The position numbers and the translations under genes are program-made. This document shows, piece by piece, positions 1 to 11,819 of a stretch of 64,000 bases of DNA. The notes beneath the pieces were generated by a model. That model was not told where the DNA came from. It made no database searches and saw only the letters and a list, made by a program, of their open reading frames with translations. This stretch comes from Gymnothorax reevesii (Eukaryota > Chordata > Actinopteri > Anguilliformes > Muraenidae): contig CM056584.1 of the NCBI GenBank assembly GCA_029721435.1, forward strand, positions 12,203,739 to 12,267,738, in the 5' to 3' direction. How positions within the stretch are numbered: position 1 is the first letter of the stretch; each line of letters starts with the position of its first letter.

Positions 1-298
1 CACGAGCCTATTGATTGTTGGCCCCTGACGAAGTCGAGGGGCTACTATGGATTCAGGGTCGTTGTCTCCGCTGCCACTGCAACCAGGGCCATATTACGGA
101 CCGGGCAAGTGGGGCCGGCACCCAGGGGCCCAAGGGTCCAGGGGCCCAGGGGCGGGCCCAAAGCGATGCCGATACCAATTGCAATGTCAGAGGGCCTCTA
201 TTCTCTTGGATCTTATGACTACTCACACTGTTATAGGGCATATCTGCAGAGAACCGAGAGAGAAGGGTGATATGAATTGGGCGGGGGGGGACAGGGAC

Positions 299-650
299 GG
301 CAATCAGAGGGCCCCTGGGCTATGTGGTACGGCAATCAGAGGGCCCCTGGGCTATGTGGTACAGCAATCAGAGGGCCCCTGGGCCACAGGGGACGGCAAT
401 CAGAGGGCCCCTGGGCTATGGGGAATGGCAATCAGAGGGCCCCTGGGCTATGGGGTACGGCAATCAGAGGGCCCCTGGGCCACGGGGGACGGCAACCAGA
501 GGGCCCTTGGGCCATGGGGTACGGCAGTCAGAGGGCCCCTGGGCTATGGGGTATGGCAGTCAGATGGCCCCTGGGCTATGGGGTACAGCGGCCAGAGGGC
601 TCCTGGGCTATGGGGGACGGCAGTCAGAGGGCCCCTGGGCTGGTCCTGCT
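299..650. repeat. 32-bp minisatellite, 11 copies
   Basis: Eleven head-to-tail copies of a 32-bp unit starting GGCAATCAGAGGGCCCCTGG, with copy starts every 32 bases from 299. Copies differ at a few positions, mostly in the last third of the unit. Because 32 is not a multiple of three, each frame reads through the array with a 96-bp (32-residue) protein period, which explains the long Gly/Pro/Arg/Gln-rich open frames here. I regard these as repeat translation rather than genes. Confidence 0.95.
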
Positions 651-1000
651 GTAGTGCCTCTCGTGAATACTCCTAAGGGAGCCCTAATGTTTGCCAACTA
701 GGAGTTCAAGGAAGTAGGGGGGAATGGTTTCAGAGGGCCCTATGATTATGAAAGCCCCTGCTTAGGGTCACGACTTCTGGCTATGTGGGGGCCCTAGGGA
801 GAGCCCTAATGGGAGAGCATACTGTTAAGAGAGCCCTCTGATTACAAATGTTCTTACAAAGGGCCTCTGATTTACCAAGGATTTTGAATGAAAGTCCTTT
901 CAGCGAGCCCTAAGGCCCAGGATATGCAAGCTCTGTGACTTTATTTACGTGCGCAACCGCACAAACTTGCAGCAGAATGATCAGAGCACTATGCACGATC
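651..1000. other. Non-coding flank with scattered GAGGGCCC words
   Basis: No gene seen. Degenerate relatives of the minisatellite core (AGAGGGCCCTATGATTATG, GAGAGCCCTAATGGG, AGAGCCCTCTGATTAC) recur irregularly to about 915, which suggests the array was once longer or arose from this GC-rich local sequence. Confidence 0.5.
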
Positions 1001-1007
1001 CTGGTAG

Positions 1008-1402
1008 TGTTGCCAAAAACAAATCACCAAAAGTCGCTATTGGCTATCTGAAAAGTGGCCAGATTACGTCATGACGTTATTATGATGTCATAACGTCACG
1101 CACGACTCACTGATCTCAAGAAAATATTTCTACGTGGTTATGTTCCCAATCCAAAAGGGTACAGTTTCGAGATTGGAGCTAATGTGCAGTGCTGCTTAAC
1201 CATGAAATAAGCGGTGTAGGTTCTGGTGGCGGTGCAGAGCTGAAGTTACATTGAAAAACAATGATTTTGACACTCGAGAGATGTGTTTTTTTAAAGTCGC
1301 CATATTCACCTGAAAAGCCGCTTAGTCACTAGATGAGGTTTTTGTCGCCAGAGAAGGCCAAAAGTCGCTAAATCTAGTGACAAAGTTGCTAAATTGGCAA
1401 CA
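1008..1402. mobile_element. Small non-autonomous inverted-repeat element
   Basis: The segment begins TGTTGCCAA (1008-1016) and ends with its exact reverse complement TTGGCAACA (1394-1402). Sub-terminal words are also related: AAAAGTCGCTA on the left, and AAAAGTCGCTAAATCTAGTG and TTTTGTCGCCAGAGA on the right. There is no coding capacity. The architecture is that of a MITE, but I cannot assign the superfamily and see no clear target duplication. A CRE-like block lies inside at 1065-1100. Confidence 0.5.
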
Positions 1403-2090
1403 TTGGATACTGGCGGTATCATGTAGGGAGCAGATAGCCAACCGGGCTCTAATTAATATTTTCCACCATGGTTTGACTCTACCACGAGTTCAACATGGAA
1501 GTTCGGAAGATCGCCCCTCGCGGTTGTGTCAATATTGCAACATGCGCACATGTCTGCGTACCTTGTGTTCAGGTGTGCTACCACGCGTAACATCGACATA
1601 AAATACGCATGGCAATGCAGTCGGGCATAAAATGTGCACACGGCAAGCATATCCTGGGCCTAACGCTGGCCCCAGTAGACAGCTAGTAGAAGCTGGACCT
1701 ATTTTCTATGAGAAGTGATTTAGCTCCCACACAGTATTGTGTGTACACAATATGACATGGTCCTTGGAGTGCATCGAAACTGTCATTGTGACACGTCCAA
1801 AAGTTCAGAAATCTCTAACTCCATGGAAATTTATCGCGCGTCGCGACCATATCGACCATGAAGCAAGTGTCCAATAGCCGAGCTAGACTCAGGGGCGGGC
1901 TGTACAGTGGTCCAGTCACAATACACAGCAGATTCACGTGTCATTATGACCTGTAGTTATCTTCGAGGAGAGTAGTAGACTGGTAGATATTCACCTTCAG
2001 AACACTGAGTATCGCCCCGCTTCACTTTGCAGATTTCGCTTCCATATGTCCCCACCGTAATGGGGTGTACTGTACTCACCAATGCCAACA
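1403..2090. other. Non-coding, nothing recognised
   Basis: No gene, RNA or repeat that I can name. Short open frames here lack family resemblance and codon-like structure. Confidence 0.5.
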
Positions 2091-2094
2091 AAGT

Positions 2095-2846
2095 GAAGTC
2101 CAAGTGAAAATCCAATATGAATACAACACTCCCACATTACACTTGGCATTGCTTTTATCTCCTCACATAGCAGAAATTTTGGAAGTCAAAGTGAAAATCC
2201 AATGTTGTTAAATCCATTTATCGAAACTCCTAACAACATTCTTACATTAAAACCTTTCCTAGACTATCAGATTTAGCATCCAACACCCAATTAAAAAGCT
2301 CATTGACATTTACATTATATTATATTGCATTGTATTGTAATAATAGTGTATCTTAAAACTTAAATCCATTGTAAGGGCTACTGTATTTTCAGTGAACAAA
2401 TTTGGAAGTCTAAGTGGAATTCCAATATCGATTCTCCAATGGACTGAATGAAGGGGCGGAGACTTGGGCTCTCTATATATATAGCCCCCTGCTTCACTAC
2501 TCCTCACAACCTGACCTTTCAGCTTGACAACTTGCTTTGTATTCAACCTGTGCAACCTGACTTGTTCAGCAGTTTAACATTCAACAGCCTTTTTAAAGGC
2601 TTATATCCATTTATATTAAATTATATTATATTATATTATTAGAAACAACACTGCACCTTCAAAGGCTCAAAGCCTTTGTAAACGGCTTAAGCATTTCCAA
2701 CGCCCTTTTTTAAGGCTTGTTGCCTTGTATTGTATTGTGGGTACTCGTTTATACTGTATTATATTATTGTTACATTATTACAATCAGTTGTCAAAGTCCC
2801 CATGAGAATCCAATAGATATAACACTCTAACATTACACTTGGCATC
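2095..2846. repeat. Diverged dispersed copies of a ~60-bp motif
   Basis: A motif beginning GAAGTC(C/A/T)AAGTG, followed by AATCCAAT and then ACATTACACTTGGCAT, recurs at about 2095-2150, 2179-2250 (partial), 2405-2430 (partial) and 2788-2846. The first and last are the fullest copies. They frame the promoter-like block at 2436-2483, and the last copy ends seven bases before the hAT ATG. They may be sub-terminal repeats of the element that carried the transposase, but this is inference. Confidence 0.5.
2436..2505 (+). promoter_or_regulatory. CCAAT / GC box / TATA promoter-like block
   Basis: Three core-promoter motifs occur in canonical order: CCAAT at 2436-2440, GGGGCGG at 2453-2459 and a TATATATATA run at 2474-2483. 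A start site would be expected near 2505. The next long frame downstream is the hAT transposase ATG at 2853, so the block is plausibly that element's promoter. Only motif content and order support it. Confidence 0.4.
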
Positions 2847-2852
2847 AGTAGT

Positions 2853-4345
2853 ATGGATTGCAAACAAAGAAGTGGGGCTTCAAAACGAAAAGCCAAAAAA
2901 TATAGGGAGGCAAAGCAGACCGATTTTTTAAAAAATGTGCCTTTGATTTCTAACTTTTTTGACAAGCCGCAAGATTCAAATATTGATAATGTCATCAGTA
3001 GCCCCGAGTTGCAGCAATGTAGAGATCACCACTGGTTTGATCATACCGGAGCCCTCACAGACCCAATAGACCCGGCCTGTCAGGCTCAGGCCTCAGGCCC
3101 ACACTCAGACCAGACATCACCTGAGAAAATATTTCCATGTGAGGAGGATTGCACGGAGCCCAGTTTCACACCAGAAGCTGGGGACACCAACTCCGGTCAT
3201 GAACCTCTTATTGACCCTGCTTTATGGCCAAATACCACAACCATTAAAGACTTGTGCACTCTTAGGACAGGAGACTCACTGTCAGACCAGGCATCGCCTG
3301 AGAAAGTCTCGTCAAATCAGGAGGGGTACACTGAGACCAGTATCACATTAGGAGCCAGGGGTTCAAACTCCTGGTGTGAAACGGTTAATGACCCTGCTTT
3401 ATGGCCAAGTGCCATTACTGAACTGGTCAAGTCGATTCTGGTTAGTAGAGATTTCAACATCGAAGTGAAAAGTACCCTGCCTCAAGTAGGGAAAGGACCA
3501 TGGGGGGCATCACTAGGAGTTTCACAAATTCCTTAATCAAATGCTCTCTACCTAATGGCCAGTCTGTGACTAGGCAGTGGCTACTTTACTCCCCTTCATC
3601 TAGTTGCATCTTTTGTTTTGCTTGCAAACTGTTTTCAAGTAAGCACAATGTGTTTGTCCACGAGTTTTCTGATTGGAAACATTCTGAGCGTATCAGTGAG
3701 CATGAGAGGAGTGAGGAGCATAGGGCTTGCATGTTAGCATAACACAGTCGCTACAAAAACACAGGAAGAGTTGATTCAGATCTTGTCAAATAAATTGATG
3801 CAGAGGCGCAATACTGGCAGGAAGTTTTGAAAAGAGTTGTTGCTGTAATTCAGTTTTTGGGGGAGAGGGGCCTTGCTTTCAGGGGAGATGATGAGCGGTT
3901 GGGATCACCTCACAATGGTAATTTCTTGGGCATTGTCGAACTGTTGACCCTTTTCTAGCTGACCATCTCCAAAGGTTTGGAGGCAAGGGCAAAGGCTCTG
4001 TGTCCTACCTCTCATCCACAATCTGTGAGGAATTTATCCACTTGCTCATATGGACCAACTTACTTTTATTTTCAGGTTTGTAAATAATGGTGGAGAAGTA
4101 GTTGAGCGTTTTCTGGCTTTTGAGCCTATTGAAAATCATAGTGGGAACAGTTTGGCTGAGTGTGTTGTTGCAATGGTGGAGAACCTGGGCCAGATGAAGT
4201 TGTTCAGTACAAATCATTCATTTCAGAAGAACAAAAATGCCTAAATACAATGCGAAAGATCACAGTAAATTTGGATTTACAGTCCACTTTCCCAAATGTT
4301 TACATAGCACTCAGACTGTTTTTGACCCTGCCAATTTCATGCTGA
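2853..4345 (+). pseudogene. Decayed hAT transposase, ZMYM1-like with TTF-type zinc finger
   Basis: Several frames together resemble the hAT transposases annotated in fish as zinc finger MYM-type 1-like. The first frame (2853-3536, ATG start) has a basic N-terminus (SGASKRKAKKYREAK) followed by a low-complexity linker with an internal duplication. After a frameshift near 3500 comes a TTF-type finger (LLYSPSSSCIFCFACKLFSS, then FSDWKHSERISEHERSEEHR), ending at a stop near 3740. Further shifted pieces read DPFLADHLQRFGGKGKGSVS and VERFLAFEPIENHSGNSLAE. A final piece (STFPNVYIALRLFLTLPISC, about 4280-4345) resembles the C-terminal hAT dimerisation region. Most of the catalytic core is missing between the last two pieces. 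The element is dead: several frameshifts, stops and a large internal deletion. Exact limits are uncertain. Confidence 0.8.
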
Positions 4346-4625
4346 AAATGTGCCCATTTCTCATTATGACTTCTTACAGGGCAGAGTTTTTGAGATATCA
4401 CAAGCGGGCTACACCCTTGTGGCTTGCGGGCGACCAAACTCTTTAGTTTTAGCTGTCGACATCAATATTGTTTTGAAACAATCCACAGGGAATGTGCTTC
4501 AAGTGTCCACAGGCCTTGGGCTTGAAACCGTGAGGGTGCAGGTTTGATTCCCAGAGAGAAGGTTGGATTGAGTAACTGAACCTGCATGTAGTACATGAAT
4601 GTAGTACATGATGATGATGATGTAG
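4346..4625. other. Non-coding
   Basis: No recognisable gene. It may include decayed 3' sequence of the hAT element. A short (GAT)n run lies at about 4608-4622. Confidence 0.4.
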
Positions 4626-5390
4626 TACAACATCGTTTCCAAAATCATTGGTACGACTCGTGAAATGTAAATAAAAACAGGATGCAATTATTTGCAACTC
4701 AGTTAAACTCTCAACTGAAAATAGTATAACGGCAATATACCTGATGTTGCAACTGAAAAATGTATTGTTATTTGAAAAATATCTGCTTGTTCTGAATTTG
4801 ATGCCTGCAAAAAAAGTTGGGACAGGGGAATGTTAACCACAGTGTTGCATCACCTCTATGATTAACAACTCTCTCTAAGCATTTGGGAACTGAGGAGAAC
4901 AAGTTCCTTGACCATTGTTTGGAGAGATTTTTTTTAGATTCTCTGAATCTTTAAATGATATTATGTACCGTAGATGATGATGATGATGATAAATCCAGAA
5001 TTCTTTGCAATTTTACATTGAGAAACTTAAATTTTAATTCAGTCATTTATAGAGTGGTGAAGCACACATCGTCTCTACTTTTGAACAACTCAGCCTCTCC
5101 GGGATGCTCTTTTAATACCCAATCGTGTCTCAGATCTGTAACCGATTGACTTATTTATCAGTGAGATGTTCCACCTGGTGTATTCTTTCTGCATCGTACA
5201 ACTTTTCCAGTCGTTTGTTGCCCCGTCCCAACTTTTTTGAAATGTATCGCTGGCATCAAATTAAAATTGAGCAGATGTTTTTCAAAAAATAATTTTAAAC
5301 ATTTGATACGTTGTCTTTGTACTATCTTCGATTAAATATGGGTTTTGAATGATTTGCATGATCATTGCATTCTGACTATTTACATTTCTC
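4626..5390 (-). mobile_element. Internally deleted Tc1-like element
   Basis: The left edge (TACAACATCG, then AAATGTAAATAAAAACAG and ATGCAATTATTTGCAA) is a diverged copy of the terminal repeat seen at 22,604 and 26,577. It is followed by the sub-terminal AAAAAAGTTGGGACAGGGG and a short remnant of the reversed transposase 3' end (GCATTTGGGAACTGAGGAGA). The transposase body is deleted. Near the right side are CCCGTCCCAACTTTTTTGAA and GATTTGCATGATCATTGCAT, both expected from the opposite terminus, but the outermost bases are lost into a T-rich tract. Orientation follows the transposase remnant. Confidence 0.8.
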
Positions 5391-5674
5391 AATTTTTCTC
5401 AATTTCAATTTTTGAATTTTTTTTACATTTCTCAATTTTTTCTCAATTTTTTTAGTAAACCAGGTCGTCTTTGTATCCTGTTGCTTTTGCGAGAAAACAG
5501 GTTACTGAGTAATCTGAGTAACTTCAATGAGCTACGATACTTCCCAATCTAGAACAAACCTGCTGACGTCCAAACCTGGACCTGGATCATTTACTGACGG
5601 AAGAGATGGGTTTTATTCAGTGCAGTTGCTTAGCTCTCTCAGCCAATCCTACGTAGCAATTCATGTCCACACCA

Positions 5675-5676
<2 letters not shown>

Positions 5677-5711
<35 letters not shown>
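5677..5711. repeat. (TG)n microsatellite
   Basis: About 17 uninterrupted TG dinucleotides. Confidence 0.95.
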
Positions 5712-5712
<1 letters not shown>

Positions 5713-7369
5713 CCTCTTTAATTAATTGGTTCCCATGGTGTCCGGAAGATCTCCAAAACAGAAATGCCAATCCTGCTTTGCGATACTGGCTGCACAAATT
5801 GCCTCTCTGGTTTTCTTTTAATGAATCAGTTCCCTTGATATAAAGAAAATCTCCTGGATGGAAACATCAATTGTACACGGGTAGTCCGTTTTCCTGATTA
5901 AGATGGCTCGATGTAAAATTTCAGTGAGCTTGGGGTACGTGCCTGGGTGCAGCATTTTCACCAAGACCCTATCTGACTAATGGAGGGATCGAGCCCTTTG
6001 CTTACTCACTATTTCCGGTTAATCCGTACAGTTTACTCGATGCCGGGCAGGCTGCCGCAGAGGGCAAAGTCCACTGGCGTTGAAGGGGATGGGAGATTGA
6101 GAGCCTGAAAACAGGCAGCATCAGTTTAATGTTGCCTCGAGAGAGACGTTAGCTTATTGAGATCGTGTGTTTGGGCGTGCATGCATGTACTTAATCTTTC
6201 TGCGTTCAGGCGCACGTGGTCCGTGTACATATGCATGCGTCTGTGCGATTACTAGTGTGTCATTGGGATGTGAGCAGCAGATTCTCTATTATTGGTTAAG
6301 AGAGTGTGACTACATTCCCCCCTTTGTGACTCAGACTCTGTTTTTCATGATGACAGAGTTATTATGTGGCGGATGCTTTCATGTGCTTGTCGTCGTACAC
6401 ATACACTTTATTTCAGGTTTATTCCATCATATTCATTCCTTGAGAACTCATCATTCATTTTTATGTCCACATGTAACTGATGCTGTGATGAAAAAAAAAG
6501 TGAAGTTACATGTAAACATATGAAATCAGTCGCTAATTTATGTATTGTGTTTTTAAAAATGTAGCGACTAAACAGCTAAAAATGAATGGATATTTTCCCT
6601 ATTGAGTCAAGAATTCGATGCTAAATATTACAGATATTGATAGTACAGCTAAAAAAAATTATCAAAATTCTGTCCCTTTGGCTTTGTACTTTTCTTCAGC
6701 AACTAAATACTGTAAATGAAATGGCATTGAACTGACCTATGACACGCTTAATTACTGTAATCATACTGGTAGCTCTAATGATTGGATGTTTTACTTGTCT
6801 AAATGCCCCCCCCCAACTCACGTTCCCCATCTTCATGCAATCTTACTGTGCTTAAGAGCGTGAAATGAGTCAGTTGGCAAATTACGGATCAATCTAGGGG
6901 TCCAGGCAAGTGCATTTGACTCAGATGGATATTAAACTGGACGCATGTTTACCTCCGTTGAATGAGTCACTGTCAAATGATCTCGCCTCCTTCACCTAGA
7001 GACAGCGGTGGGCAGATTGGCACCTTTTCCTGATGCCATTGTTACTATTATTCGTCTCCTCAGACCACTGCACTGTTCATCACGTACCACTCGTCTCTGT
7101 TTCCTCAGTGTTCGTCAGGCTGCCACGTCGAACAGGGCATCATCTCGCCACTCAACGTATCCTCCTGCGGTTCATTACTCCGCATTACTCAGCTAACTCG
7201 ACACGCTGCAAAAACTGAAAAATAAGTCCACCTTACCAAGCATGTTAATCTTGTATTAAGACTGTATTCACTTATCTCTATTACTTGCTCTATTACTTTC
7301 TAATTAGTTAATTACCTGGAAAAAAAGAAAATCAGGGATGGACTTGGATTTGAGGGGCGGAGTTGATGA
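5712..7369. other. Non-coding, nothing recognised
   Basis: No exon, RNA gene or known repeat identified. Words AGTCGCTAAT (about 6528) and GTAGCGACTA (about 6560) echo the termini of the element at 1008-1402 and could be another decayed member. Confidence 0.5.
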
Positions 7370-7800
7370 TCACTGATGACCTTGGTCACAACATCAACAT
7401 TCTCCCAGCCACTTTCACAATTTGTCACCATTCACTACGTAACCCTCCTCACCACATCATATATCGCACTGTCAGTCTGTCTAATCTTGAGTTTCAAAGC
7501 CAAGCTTTCATCAGCTGTCCAGTCACAACATCATCCTCTTTGTATAATTGTTCTGGTCACCAAACAACTTCAACACTCTCCTACCCACTCACCCATCATC
7601 GCACCATCCCAACATCACCCTTTTCTTAACATCATCAGTGTGTTTGCCACGTCAACACTTTTTAGTAGAGACATCCACATTATGACGATAAACCCTCATC
7701 ACACTGTATGCAACATCAACACTAGCGTAGCTATCTGCAATTCATCGCACCATTGGCTACATAACCCTCCCCCACTATATTGTCACACTGCCCACTCGGT
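7370..7800. repeat. G-poor strand-asymmetric tract with ~80-bp direct repeat
   Basis: The plus strand is rich in C, A and T and markedly poor in G over about 430 bases. Two segments about 325 bp apart are similar: 7390-7470 and 7710-7790 share ACATCAACA, CACCATT, CTACRTAACCCTCC and a final CACACTG/CGCACTG. This looks like a decayed long-unit tandem repeat. The open frames running through it reflect absence of stop codons in CAT-rich sequence and not a gene. Confidence 0.5.
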
Positions 7801-8349
7801 CCAATCATGCCCCTTTTTAGTGGGTCTTGCCAGGTTGCAGCAGTACAAACCTGCACCCACTGCCCTGCAGCCCGACCCTCGAATATGAACTCAACAACCC
7901 CACCTGATTCATTACTGCCAGTATTCTCATGCACCTAGCCCCATGAATTAGCACTGTCCTCAAGCTCAGGGCACAGCCTTCCGGGCAAACTACTGCCAAT
8001 CACCCGCAGCGACTGTGAACCCCGCACCTCTGTTCAGCTCTTCTCAGTGTTGGGGATGAAAAGATGGGCCTTTGAGGTTGGTGGCGAGACGGTATCGCGC
8101 AGGTTATTTGCACAGGCTTATCTCCAGCCTGGCTTACATTTCACATCTCATTAGCAACATGGGCCCTAGCCTGACTTCTCCCAGGGGACCCATGCTAAGT
8201 CAGCCAAGTCCCCCTGTGACATCAGTAGATCTGAGTGGTCCGCCAGCTTGTTTGAAGGTCTTGCGATTCCATTCGCTGTTAACTGTGGAGGGTTCAAGGT
8301 TACCATGTATCTAGCTTGGGCGTGGCCTCCATGGTTGCAACCGCCTCGG

Positions 8350-8612
8350 TTGACTGCATTTAGTTGAACCACACTGAGGTGAACCACTTTTTGTTGTTGT
8401 GAACTGTTCTCAAGTGAATCACATTTGACTGTTGGGAACCACATTCACTTGTGGTGAACTAGGTTCAAGTGAACCACATTTCATTGTGGTGAACTGCCCT
8501 AAGCAGACCACATTCCACGTTGGTGGACTGCAGTCAAGTGAACAATGTTCTATTGTGGTAAACCACACTCAGTTGAACCATGTTCAATTGTGGTGAACTG
8601 CACTGGTGATAT
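8350..8612. repeat. ~42-bp degenerate minisatellite with a hairpin in each unit
   Basis: About six imperfect copies of a unit of the form GTGAACTGCACTCAAGTGAACCACATTnnATTGTG. Most units contain ACCACA separated by 5-9 bases from TGTGGT, so each can fold into a short stem-loop. Copies vary most in the loop and in the linker. Confidence 0.75.
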
Positions 8613-11600
8613 GGTGCCGTTCCTTTTCACCCTGACATCACTTAAAACTAACCAAAAGTCAATGGAGAATGCTCGGCTGAAAATTAGCAGCACAAAAAAA
8701 TCTCTTTATGGTTAATCTTCACCCATTTTCAATCACCTTTATTGAAAAACCTCCCAATTACAGTAATAAATTGACAGGTAAGCACACAGCTTCTTCCTAA
8801 ATTCAGAAAAAATGTTTCAGCCATGAACAAATCTCTGCATTAGCTTTTAAAATGTCTGGCAATCCAAGCTACCTGCACTTGATTACCTGATTATAACAGT
8901 TTTTAGCTGCACATATTTATAGTTTTAAATGAGTGTATGGCACTGAATTTTGTATCAAATTTAGTTTTATTTCTCATCTTGCCAAAATGTGGAGAACTGG
9001 TTACACATGATGGTGTTCAGTGTGTTCAGAATTAAGATATTGTTGGTAAAGGGAAATGATTGAAATTGGGTGAGGATTAATCAGGAGTTAAAATGATTTT
9101 TAGGGATATTTTACTTCAGCAGTTGCCTCTTCAGATTGAGGTGAAGTAACTTAGGCCCTCAGGCTGAGTTGAAAATGCAGCGTTGGCGACAGCATGCAGA
9201 GGCAAAAAGACAAACAGTTGCGCATGCTAATAATACAACATCATAGTCTCGCTCACAAATGTAATGAACATGCTCAGATCTGCATTAGTTTTTTTATTCA
9301 CCTTTTTCATTTAAAAATTATCAGGGATCTGCTGGGGTGTTTTTCACTTTTGATCAATAACAATTAAGCTGAAGATTCACTTTCAAGAATGATTTTCTAT
9401 TCTTTTTTTGGAATGAGGCAGGCCTCCGCTTGGTCCCTATGAGGTTTTTTTCTTTAGCCAAAAGGTAAACTGGAAGATATCCCATAGACATGATATTTAA
9501 GGAGCATATTAATCAAAGGAAGAAAGCATGTTGTGAAGTTGAAGTGCGCCTGTGATGAGATAATGACTCTTCCTTTTCCACAGAACAGCACCTGCCAGTT
9601 GGGCTCATTAAAAGGACTCTCTTCAATCTGTGGTGTTCATCAGGTTTGTAATTAGGGTTATGTAATACCCTCCTCTCTGAGCTTCTCAGCAGAAGCTTCC
9701 GGGCTTTCAGATCTCAGGGACGGGGGAGGTCGCAGAACATACGCTTAACATTCAGTGAGGAACATGGAGGCTTGACCGTACTCATTTTTGTGGTTTGTTT
9801 TCTGACTTGATGCCTTCTCGATGGTCTTGCCCTCTCTTTCTGTCTGAATACAGCCAAAAAAAAATCCTTCTTTAGCAAAGAATTAAATGGTTTGAAATAC
9901 CTTCATGTATGTTTTCATCCAATTACCTTTGAGTTTAAATTTGAAGTACTGGACAAACTACGTCGGAAGAGAACTGTGAATAAAGTGACCCATCAGTATT
10001 TAAAAAGTATGTTTTTAGTATTTTTTTAAGACAAAGCTGAACTGAGCTTTAAATATTCATTATTTTTTAAGCTATGGCCAGTTGATGTCACTGGCCGAAG
10101 CCTTTTTGAGGGATAGAAAGATGCAACCTCCAGTTCTCTTTTTTATTGTTTGCTTGTATTTTCATCATTTGAAGTGTTTTAGAACTTTACAGAAAAACAA
10201 CGAAAAATCCAAGTCATAATATCGCACTTAATGTGGGCAATTTTGTAATTTAATATTGGTTTTGGTTGTCTTTCACTTTAAGATATTAGATCTCTTCTAG
10301 TGTCCATTTTTGAGAAGGCCAGTTCTCCTGTGATAATGTGGTAATTATAAATTAATTTATTTACAATTCTATTCAGTACGTTGGAACAGGAACAGTTGAC
10401 ACTCGATGCCCGGCTAGGTGAGTGACCCTCGTATGGTGAGTGCACATGGGTTAATGGAGGCGGGTAAATGGATTCAGGGAGGGATATTCTGGTTCGGTTT
10501 TCATGAAAACTGAGCTGATTTTTCCTGAGTGTGGACTCTGTGCCATGCACAACTCAAGCACACAGTGAACTTTGCCAGGCGTGTGAACTCTTTGACCTGC
10601 TGAATAAATGGACAGAGCTGCGTGTCCTCCTGTCCGCGAGGGTGTGAGATTCCACCGATTCCACGCACTTTGAAATGCAGTGCCATTTGCCCTTGCCTGC
10701 CTCTCATCAAATTCGGAACTTCAGTCCCCCCGCTTACCTCATTCTCACCTCACAGTTAGAAGCTTCCTCCATTTTTCAGTTTATTGGTGCATTTGAGGTA
10801 TGTTGGAATTTTTACCACGGTAATATTTACAATGTTAAAGTGGCTCTGACAGAGGATGTATGACCTCTTTCAAACTCTGCTGCTCTCCGTGAGAATTTAA
10901 TCAACTCCTCGTATTTGACTCTATAAATGATAGAGAAATGTTTTGCTCCAGGATGGCTTCCTTTAAGGGCGGCCATGTTGCGCCATGAGCATCTCTACGC
11001 TATCACTCAGGCTGCTGGAAACATCATCACCCCGCTCAGCCTGCAGTGCAGACGCCTGCCTCCTTCAAACGCTCGTGGATATGCTGTTGCGTGGTCTGCG
11101 TGAAATTCCACGTGTTTGGGCCTGACTTCTGGGCTGCCCACGCACAGCTTCACCTCATGGGCAAAATTACGTGCGGTAGTCATGTCTGGCGCCATGGTTC
11201 GCGCTAATTGCTTGTTTCTCCCGGGCCGTAAGCTACTTTTGGATCAGAGGGCCCAGGCAAATTAACTTAATGCAATTATGAGCTCAGCTGAACTGCAAGC
11301 TTCCGTAATTAGAAAACAACACAATGCAAAACTAGCACGTTTTACCCCTTTGGGAGTACAGGAAACCGAAAATCAGCTCGATTGTGAAGCCTATGCGGCC
11401 CTAGAGGGCTGTGAGAGACGTGCTAACTGGCTACATTTCACATACTTTGCCTGTCCAGGATCATGGTTAGTCCAAAGAGAATTGTTATAAAATCATCCAT
11501 CATTTGATATGGCAAAGGAACTTGTGGGTCTACGGCCAGAGTGCACATGATACTACAAAACAAGGAGTCAATTAGTCTATATATGTGTCCTTTGCACATC

Positions 11601-11819
11601 ATGAAAGTCATTCATCTGATCTTCAGATTTGCCAGGTGTATTGCTGAGAATCTAAGGAAGCCCAGTGATAAGTCTGAAGTAGTTTGGCTGAGCGGTACAC
11701 GAAAAATTGAAAACTGCAAGCACCTGACCAATACTGGTCTAGCAGCCAATTAACAGACAAAGCACTATACAGCACAAGCAGCCACTCAAAGGGCACTGCA
11801 CTGGGGTGCGTTTTCCTAA
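8613..11819. other. Non-coding, no repeat or gene recognised
   Basis: About 3.2 kb with no supportable exon, RNA gene or mobile element. Open frames are short and lack family resemblance. Parts (for example 9,350-9,750) look low in repeat content and could hold conserved regulatory DNA, but the sequence alone cannot show this. Confidence 0.5.

Noticed and set aside
47..701. Long open frames (125-209 codons) over the minisatellite
   Set aside because: They are translations of a 32-bp tandem repeat in different frames with a 32-residue period. No family resemblance.
7376..7888. 170-codon open frame
   Set aside because: Lies in a G-poor tract where stops are rare; translation is low in complexity, has no known domain and no splice or promoter support.
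8613..11819. Host exons in the large unannotated stretches
   Set aside because: No frame combined a known domain, plausible splice sites and length. Conserved non-coding function is possible but cannot be shown without comparison.
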